This document shows positions 58,689 to 64,000 of a stretch of 64,000 nt of DNA, piece after piece. The stretch lies in the NCBI RefSeq assembly GCF_026898135.2, contig NZ_CP114035.2, positions 3,823,501-3,887,500 on the forward strand, read 5' to 3'. Each line of letters opens with the position of its first letter. Position 1 is the stretch's first letter. The position numbers were made by a program, and so were the translations under genes. The notes under the pieces are model-generated. The model had not been told where the DNA came from, did no database searches, and saw only the letters and a program-made list of their open reading frames with translations. Origin of the DNA: Pseudomonas fortuita (GTDB lineage Bacteria > Pseudomonadota > Gammaproteobacteria > Pseudomonadales > Pseudomonadaceae).

Positions 58689-60080
58689 TCAAAGCCTGAA
58701 CGTGGCACGCAAGGAAACGAACGACGAGTCTTCGCCACCGGCTTCCTTGATGGCGGAACCTACGTCGTAGTACTTCATGTCGAGATCCAGCGTGAGGTTG
58801 GGCGTCGCCAGCCATCGGGTGTTGGCGCGGTAGATGGTGCCCACATGCCGGCCGGTGCCGCGGGTGTTGGCCAGCATGCTCATGCCAGGCATGTACACGC
58901 CATCCTCTTCGCGCTGCTTCCAGACTTCGAGCACGCCTTGTTCGAAGCGCACCGTGCGCCAGGGCGAGAAGCCGAACGTAGGCCCGACCACGATCACGTT
59001 GCTCAAGGTGGTCAGGCTGGCCTCACCGTAAACGCCGTTTCGCGGGAACAGCGGGTCGAAGGTGCCGACCTTGCCGTCGCCTGGGTCGCTATCACCGCTG
59101 GCGGCGTCGGCACGCATGCCCAGGCGCGGCTGCCAGGGGTGGTCGAAGGTGTAACCACTGTCGCTCGACACTGCCCAGGCACGGATCGAGGCGCCGCCCA
59201 GGTGGCCGCCCTGCCCGGCCAGGTTCCAGCTCCAGTCCAAGGCCTGATAGCGGCCAAACAGGCGCGTGCCGTAGGTGTAGCGCTGTTCGTCCCCAGCCTC
59301 GCCGGCCAGGCTGCGGTCATCGGTTTGCAGGCCGAACGCGAACAAATCCATGTTCCATACGGCCGTCAGCGGCAGGGTGCCGTACAGACCGTAAAACTTC
59401 ACCGCGTTGTTACTGCCATCGTCCCAGCTGTCTTCACCTGTTTTCAACGGCCTGACGGCAAAGGCATCGAGCTTGCGCCCGTCCTTGAGGTTGAGGCTGG
59501 CACGCACGCCATCGAAGCTCAAGCGCAGGTTGGGCACATCACGGTAGGTGACGAACACCTGGTCGCCGAAGGCCATCTCCTGGCGCCCGACCCGCGTCGT
59601 ATAGCGCCCCGCAGCAAAATCGTGATTGAAGTCGATGAATGCCTGGCGGATTTCATTTCGACCTTCGTCATTAGGTGAGTACAGGTCTTTGCCGAATGCA
59701 CGGGTGTTCTCGACCTGCACGAAGGTGCGCAGGGCGTCATCAAACAGGTGCAGGTCAGCATGCGCTTGCAAGCGCTGCAACAAATAGGAATCGTCGTTCA
59801 GACCACGCAAGCCGAAGAAGGGCTTGTTCAGTACGTCGGCGCGATAACGCGCCTCAGCCCCCAGTTGCAGCCAGGCCGACTCGGACAAACGATGGTAGCG
59901 CAGCCCATCGAACGGGTCGCCGGCCTTGGCGGGGTCATCCAGAAAACGGTAGTCCTCGACCCAGCGCGGGGCGCCAGGCCTGCCTGGCCGGCTGTCTTCA
60001 AGCGGACTGGCCGCTTGCACGCACTGGCACAGCGAAAGCAGCACAACGGGCACCAACGCCCGGTTCAACGGCCTCGTCAT
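58689..60080 (-). CDS. AlgE/alginate-export-family outer-membrane porin
   Basis: 463 residues. Signal peptide to about QCVQA; then WVEDYRFLDDPAKAGDPFDG, LQLGAEARYRADVLNKPFFG, RQAFIDFNHDFAAGRYTTRV, GRQEMAFGDQVFVTYRDVPN, ending ...VSLRATFRL (terminal Leu). It matches the alginate-export (AlgE-like) 18-strand family, many of whose members are specific channels for aromatic or steroid compounds rather than alginate. It has no alginate genes nearby; its neighbours are an aromatic-acid MFS and a sulfatase. Confidence 0.88.
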   Translation of the reverse strand: MTRPLNRALVPVVLLSLCQCVQAASPLEDSRPGRPGAPRWVEDYRFLDDPAKAGDPFDGLRYHRLSESAWLQLGAEARYRADVLNKPFFGLRGLNDDSYLLQRLQAHADLHLFDDALRTFVQVENTRAFGKDLYSPNDEGRNEIRQAFIDFNHDFAAGRYTTRVGRQEMAFGDQVFVTYRDVPNLRLSFDGVRASLNLKDGRKLDAFAVRPLKTGEDSWDDGSNNAVKFYGLYGTLPLTAVWNMDLFAFGLQTDDRSLAGEAGDEQRYTYGTRLFGRYQALDWSWNLAGQGGHLGGASIRAWAVSSDSGYTFDHPWQPRLGMRADAASGDSDPGDGKVGTFDPLFPRNGVYGEASLTTLSNVIVVGPTFGFSPWRTVRFEQGVLEVWKQREEDGVYMPGMSMLANTRGTGRHVGTIYRANTRWLATPNLTLDLDMKYYDVGSAIKEAGGEDSSFVSLRATFRL

Positions 60081-60330
60081 CAGAATTTCCCTTTACTTGT
60101 TTTTATAAAATTGGATAACTCTGTTAACGATTATTTTTGTTAATCATCTTGCCGTCAATAGCCAATCGACTGCCCGCAAGAGGCAGGCGGCATTGAGCGT
60201 TCGCTGATCGAACGCTTATGCACGCAGGTGCTGCGATATGGCGCCATTGATGGCTACTATTGGCCTTGCGCGCTGTCTGCTACGCGGTCATACGCGTCTA
60301 AACACTCATTAAAACAACAAGAGCACCTAC

Positions 60331-62013
60331 ATGAACTGCCTCAAACCCCTTGCTGCCCTCGGCCTGCTGATGCTTGGCGCAAGCCAAAGCCTGGCTGCGC
60401 CAACCGTTAAGCAACCAAACATTCTGCTTATTGTTGCCGATGACCTCGGCTTTTCCGACTTGTCTGCGCTTGGAAGCGAAATCCAGACCCCGCATCTGGA
60501 CCAGCTACTGGCCGACGGCCGCCTGATGCTGGACTTTCATGCCGCGCCCAGTTGCTCCCCCACCCGCGCAATGCTGATGTCGGGCAACGACCCGCACATT
60601 GCCGGGCTGGGCATGATGGCCGAAGCACGCAAACGGCTGCCCCCAGGTTCCGAAGTGCGCGCAGGCTACGAAGGCGTGCTCGGGGCCAACGTCGCCACCT
60701 TGGCCGAACTGCTGCACGATGCCGGGTACCGCACCTACATATCTGGCAAATGGCACCTGGGCATGCAGCCCGCTCAGCAGCCGCAAAATCGTGGTTTCGA
60801 CCAGGCCTACGTGCTGCTGGAAGGGGGCGCTGCGCACTTCAAGCAAGCCAACATGGACTTGCAGTCGAACTACAGCGCAACGTTCCAGCACAACGGCAAA
60901 CCCATCGAACTGCCCGACGACTTCTACTCAAGCACCTGGTTCACTGACCGCCTGATTTCCGCCATCGACGCAGGCAAGGCCAGCCAAAAACCCTTCTTCG
61001 CCTTCGCCGCCTACACCGCGCCACACTGGCCCTTGCAGGCGCCAGACAAATACCTGGCGCAGTACCGCGGCCGCTACGATCAGGGTTACGAGGCCATTGC
61101 CCACGAACGCCTGGAGCGCCAGCGCAAAGCCGGGCTGGTGCCGGCGGACTTCCCGCGCCAAGCGCAACTGGAGGGCGTGCCGAGCTGGGCATCACTGACC
61201 GTTGAGCAGCAACGCCAGTCAGCGCGCACCATGGAGGTGTACGCGGCCATGGTCGCCGCACTGGATGCCGAAGTCGGTCGGCTGGTAGATCACCTGCGCA
61301 AGGCCGGCGAGCTGGATAACACGCTGATCCTGTTCATGTCCGACAACGGGCCGGAAAACGCTACCCGCGTCGACCCGAACTGGATCAAGCAGCATTTTGA
61401 CAACAACCTGGACAACTACGGCAAACCTGACTCGTTCCTGATGATCGGCCCGGCCTGGGCCCAGGTCAGCGCCCTGCCCAGCCGTCGCTACAAGATGACG
61501 ACCTACCAAGGCGGCATCCGCGTGCCCGCCTTTGTCTATTACCCGGCAACGATCAAGCCCGGGCGCAGCGAAGAACTGGCCAGCGTCAGGGACATCATGC
61601 CCACCCTGCTGCAACTGGCGGGTGCGCCCATGCCCGGCATCAAATACCGGGAACGCGATATCGTGCCGCCGCAAGGCACCTCGGCGTTGGCCTACCTGCA
61701 GGGCCAGGACGCGCGAATTCATGCCGAGGACGAAGCCCTGGGCTGGGAAATCAACGGCAGCGCCTCGTTGCGCAAAGGCCCGATGAAACTGCTGTGGGAC
61801 GCCACCGATGGCAAGCCGGCCTGGCACCTGTACGACCTGGGCAAAGACCCCGGTGAGCACCACGACATCGCTGCCGATCACCCCGAGCAGGTCGCCAGCA
61901 TGCTGCGCGACTGGAAAGCGTATGCGCAGCGCAGCAATATCGCTATCGACGCCGATGGCCACCCCGCAAGCCCTGCCAAACCGGCCACCCCGACCGTGGC
62001 CAGCAAGCCATGA
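60331..62013 (+). CDS. Exported arylsulfatase (type I, formylglycine-dependent)
   Basis: 560 residues. Sec signal peptide (cleavage near SLAAP). Sulfatase motifs: metal-binding D37-D38 (VADDLGFSD), C75-S-P-T-R79 (FGly precursor in APSCSPTRAMLMSG), GKWHLG with K140 and H142, PHWPLQAPD, and LFMSDNGPENA. It should hydrolyse sulfate esters in the periplasm. Overlaps the next gene, a formylglycine-generating enzyme, by ATGA. Upstream lies a 250-bp region with an AT-rich inverted repeat (gttaacgatta / ttgttaatc at 60123-60145). Confidence 0.94.
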   Translation: MNCLKPLAALGLLMLGASQSLAAPTVKQPNILLIVADDLGFSDLSALGSEIQTPHLDQLLADGRLMLDFHAAPSCSPTRAMLMSGNDPHIAGLGMMAEARKRLPPGSEVRAGYEGVLGANVATLAELLHDAGYRTYISGKWHLGMQPAQQPQNRGFDQAYVLLEGGAAHFKQANMDLQSNYSATFQHNGKPIELPDDFYSSTWFTDRLISAIDAGKASQKPFFAFAAYTAPHWPLQAPDKYLAQYRGRYDQGYEAIAHERLERQRKAGLVPADFPRQAQLEGVPSWASLTVEQQRQSARTMEVYAAMVAALDAEVGRLVDHLRKAGELDNTLILFMSDNGPENATRVDPNWIKQHFDNNLDNYGKPDSFLMIGPAWAQVSALPSRRYKMTTYQGGIRVPAFVYYPATIKPGRSEELASVRDIMPTLLQLAGAPMPGIKYRERDIVPPQGTSALAYLQGQDARIHAEDEALGWEINGSASLRKGPMKLLWDATDGKPAWHLYDLGKDPGEHHDIAADHPEQVASMLRDWKAYAQRSNIAIDADGHPASPAKPATPTVASKP

Positions 62014-63035
62014 TTGCCCGAGTAGCCGGCTGCGCACTGGTCGCCGCCGGCCTGCTCGCCGTGGGCTACAGCGCCTGGCCAGAAGCCCCGGCGCCGGTGC
62101 TGCTGTGCAACGGCTACAGTGGCCTGCCCGCAGCACGCCAGGGCGCCTGGCGTGACGGCCTGGTGCGCGTGCCAGGCGGCACGTTCAGCTTTGGCTCGGA
62201 CCGCTTCTACGACGAAGAAGGCCCGCCCCATACGGCTAGCGTGGCGGATTTCTGGATCGATGTGCATCCGGTCACCAACGCCCAGTTTGAACGCTTCGTA
62301 GCCGCTACCGGTTACCTCACCCATGCCGAGCGGGGCATCAGCTTCAAGGACGACCCCACCCTGCCCGAGCACCTGCGGGTGCCTGGCGCGATGGTATTCC
62401 AGCAAGGGCCGGACGTGCTCAGCCCTGGCTGGCAATTCATGCCTGGGGCGAGCTGGCGTCACCCGCAAGGCCCGGGCAGCAGCTTGGCGGGGCTGGAAAA
62501 CCACCCGGTGGTGCAGGTGGCGCTTGAAGATGCCCAGGCGTATGCCCACTGGGCCGGGCGCACGCTACCCACCGAGGCCCAGCTGGAATACGCCATGCGC
62601 GGAGGCTTGCAGGATGCCGACTTCAGCTGGGGCAAAACGGAACTGCCCAGAGGCCGGATCATGGCCAATACCTGGCAGGGCCAGTTTCCATATCACAACG
62701 CGGCAGCCGACGGCTTCACCGGTACTTCACCGGTGGGCTGCTTTCCGGCCAACCGCTTTGGCCTGTTCGATGCCGGGGGCAATGTGTGGGAACTGACCCG
62801 AACGGGCTATCGTCCTGGCCACGACCCACAGCGTGACGCCGCCCTCGACCCGCCAGGCCCCACCCTGGACCAAAGCTTCGACCCCGCCGAACCTGGGGTG
62901 AAAGTGGCCGTGATCAAGGGCGGTTCGCACCTGTGCTCGGCAGACCGGTGCATGCGCTACCGGCCCTCGGCGCGGCAACCGCAGCCGGTGTTCATGGCGA
63001 CCTCGCACGTGGGGTTCAGAACGGTTGGTGAATAA
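62010..63035 (+). CDS. Exported formylglycine-generating enzyme (SUMF1 family)
   Basis: 341 residues. VRVPGGTFSFGSDRFYDEEG, VHPVTNAQFERFVAATGYLT, and the active-site region GGSHLCSADRCMRYRPSAR with both catalytic cysteines C309 and C314. It converts the sulfatase Cys to formylglycine. Unlike the usual cytosolic bacterial enzymes it begins with a hydrophobic segment (about residues 8-22, CALVAAGLLAVGYSA), so it appears membrane-anchored or secreted. ATGA overlap indicates tight coupling to the sulfatase. Confidence 0.9.
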   Translation: MIARVAGCALVAAGLLAVGYSAWPEAPAPVLLCNGYSGLPAARQGAWRDGLVRVPGGTFSFGSDRFYDEEGPPHTASVADFWIDVHPVTNAQFERFVAATGYLTHAERGISFKDDPTLPEHLRVPGAMVFQQGPDVLSPGWQFMPGASWRHPQGPGSSLAGLENHPVVQVALEDAQAYAHWAGRTLPTEAQLEYAMRGGLQDADFSWGKTELPRGRIMANTWQGQFPYHNAAADGFTGTSPVGCFPANRFGLFDAGGNVWELTRTGYRPGHDPQRDAALDPPGPTLDQSFDPAEPGVKVAVIKGGSHLCSADRCMRYRPSARQPQPVFMATSHVGFRTVGE

Positions 63036-64000
63036 ACGGCAAAGGTGCTGCGGCCGCGTCGATGGCCGCCACCTGCCGGTCGAAATCGGGCAACAGGTAG
63101 TCGAAGAAGTAACGGGCACTTTCCTGCTTTTCCAGGCGCTGCGGCGCGTCGACAGGCAGCGCCTGGATGCAGCGGCACGTGCGGGCCCAGGCATAGGCCT
63201 GCAAGGCTGTACCGCAAAGTTGCAGAAAGTCGCCCGCGGCCCGGTACGGGTACTCGGGGTCGTTTGCTGCGCTGAGCTGCACCTTGGCAAGCACCATCTC
63301 CAGCGTGTCGCAAACCCTGCGCAACGCATCGCCCTCCTCGCCCGCACCCGTTTCCTGCCGCAGCTCGACCAGCAGCAGCGCAAAGCCTTCGCCCCCATCC
63401 CCCAGCACCTTTCGCAGCAGCAAGTCGTTGGCCTGCACTTCATTGGTGCCTTCGTAGATCATCGCAATGCGGCTGTCGCGCAGCGTTTGCTCGATGGCGA
63501 ACTCGCAGGTGTAGCCATAGCCGCCGAACACCTGCAGCGCCTTGCTGGCCAGGTTGAAACCGAGGTCGGTGAACACGGCCTTGATGATGGGCGTCAACAG
63601 CGCTGCCAGCTTCGAGGCCTTCGCCCGTTGTGCGAGGTCAGCTGATGCATCGGCAATATCCAGCCAGTGCGCGGCCCAGTAGCCCAGGGCCCGCATGCCT
63701 TCGGTGCGCACACGCAGCTCCAGCAAGATGCGGCGCATGGCAGGGTGCAGGTGAATGGGGTCGGCAGCGCCCTTGGCCTGCCCCGGTGCATTCATCTGCC
63801 GGCGCTCCCAGGCGTACGCGCTGGCGTACTGCCAAGCCGCCTGGGCATGCGCCAGCCCCTGCAGGCCGACATGCAGCCTGGCCGAGTTCATCATCACGAA
63901 CATGGCGGCCAGGCCACCGTGCGCCTGCCCCACCAGCCAGCCGCTGGCCCCTTCGAAACGCAGCGCGCAGGTGGCGCTGCCGCGAATGCCCAGCTTGTGC
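63016..64000 (-). CDS. Acyl-CoA dehydrogenase, C-terminal part (cut by window end)
   Basis: About 328 codons in frame to the window edge. KLGIRGSATCALRFEGASGW, LQVFGGYGYTCEFAIEQTLR, RDSRIAMIYEGTNEVQANDL and a C-terminal extension (ARYFFDYLLPDFDRQVAAID) are typical of the FadE/AidB-like long acyl-CoA dehydrogenases with DUF1974/ACAD-C-type tails. Convergent with the formylglycine enzyme, overlapping it by 20 bases. Confidence 0.93.
   Translation of the reverse strand, partial: HKLGIRGSATCALRFEGASGWLVGQAHGGLAAMFVMMNSARLHVGLQGLAHAQAAWQYASAYAWERRQMNAPGQAKGAADPIHLHPAMRRILLELRVRTEGMRALGYWAAHWLDIADASADLAQRAKASKLAALLTPIIKAVFTDLGFNLASKALQVFGGYGYTCEFAIEQTLRDSRIAMIYEGTNEVQANDLLLRKVLGDGGEGFALLLVELRQETGAGEEGDALRRVCDTLEMVLAKVQLSAANDPEYPYRAAGDFLQLCGTALQAYAWARTCRCIQALPVDAPQRLEKQESARYFFDYLLPDFDRQVAAIDAAAAPLPFIHQPF

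Overview
The window looks like chromosome of a Pseudomonas putida-group bacterium. The signs are high GC with GC-ending codons, many REP/BIME elements of the 'gtgggagcgg...cgcgaa' type, an MvaT-family xenogeneic silencer, a pyoverdine gene (pvdA) with a complete fpvGHJKCDEF ferripyoverdine reduction/uptake operon, and OprD- and AlgE-type porins. Gene order in several stretches recalls P. putida KT2440, but that is from memory and was not checked by alignment.

Layout. (1) 1-7.0 kb, core genes: the start of a CHASE3 sensor protein, a receiver-only response regulator, an isolated cobF, an OprD porin, an MvaT/TurB-like silencer, glyoxalase I, a shikimate-dehydrogenase-like enzyme and small secreted or hypothetical proteins. 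(2) 7.0-10.3 kb, a phage-derived accessory module: a membrane-anchored coiled-coil protein, an HTH-S24 repressor, a DUF1654 gene under a LexA box, a PL7 alginate-lyase-like protein without a signal peptide, and two coupled small ORFs. Four copies of TTAGC-N5-GCTAA lie at the repressor and lyase promoters and are probably the repressor's operators. (3) 10.6-14.0 kb, a degraded AT-rich island between two 77-bp direct repeats (2 mismatches): an unknown gene, an acyltransferase, a spanin (DUF2514) relic and an integrase relic. (4) 14.1-26.6 kb: PBP7 endopeptidase, a coiled-coil protein, pvdA behind an iron-starvation box, the fpv operon, then a DUF1615 lipoprotein, an isochorismatase-like hydrolase, and an mbtH-type II thioesterase pair behind a second iron-starvation box.

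(5) 26.8-39.7 kb, one-carbon/amine oxidation: purU-folD-soxBDAG, a RibBX-type riboflavin gene, and a polyamine-type ABC importer. The expected chemistry is import of an N-methylated amine, oxidative demethylation by a flavin/folate heterotetramer, and handling of 5,10-methylene-THF by FolD and PurU. The SoxD subunit has lost most of its zinc ligands, so the substrate may not be sarcosine. ribBX and the importer share an ATACCATAATA operator-like sequence. (6) 39.8-57.4 kb, mixed metabolism: a phosphate-binding/OmpA fusion, a TerC protein, a small glycine-rich/membrane pair resembling effector and immunity, acyl-CoA dehydrogenase with a divergent LysR, a cysteine-desulfurase-like enzyme, a RES-Xre toxin-antitoxin pair, SDR, LysR, GST, a TonB-receptor relic, MFS, a 2-hydroxyacid dehydrogenase and a 5'-nucleotidase. 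(7) 57.4-64.0 kb: an aromatic-acid MFS transporter, an AlgE-type porin, and an exported arylsulfatase overlapping its own exported formylglycine-generating enzyme, which together suggest use of a sulfated or aromatic compound. A truncated acyl-CoA dehydrogenase closes the window.

No rRNA, tRNA, CRISPR array or intact insertion sequence was recognised.
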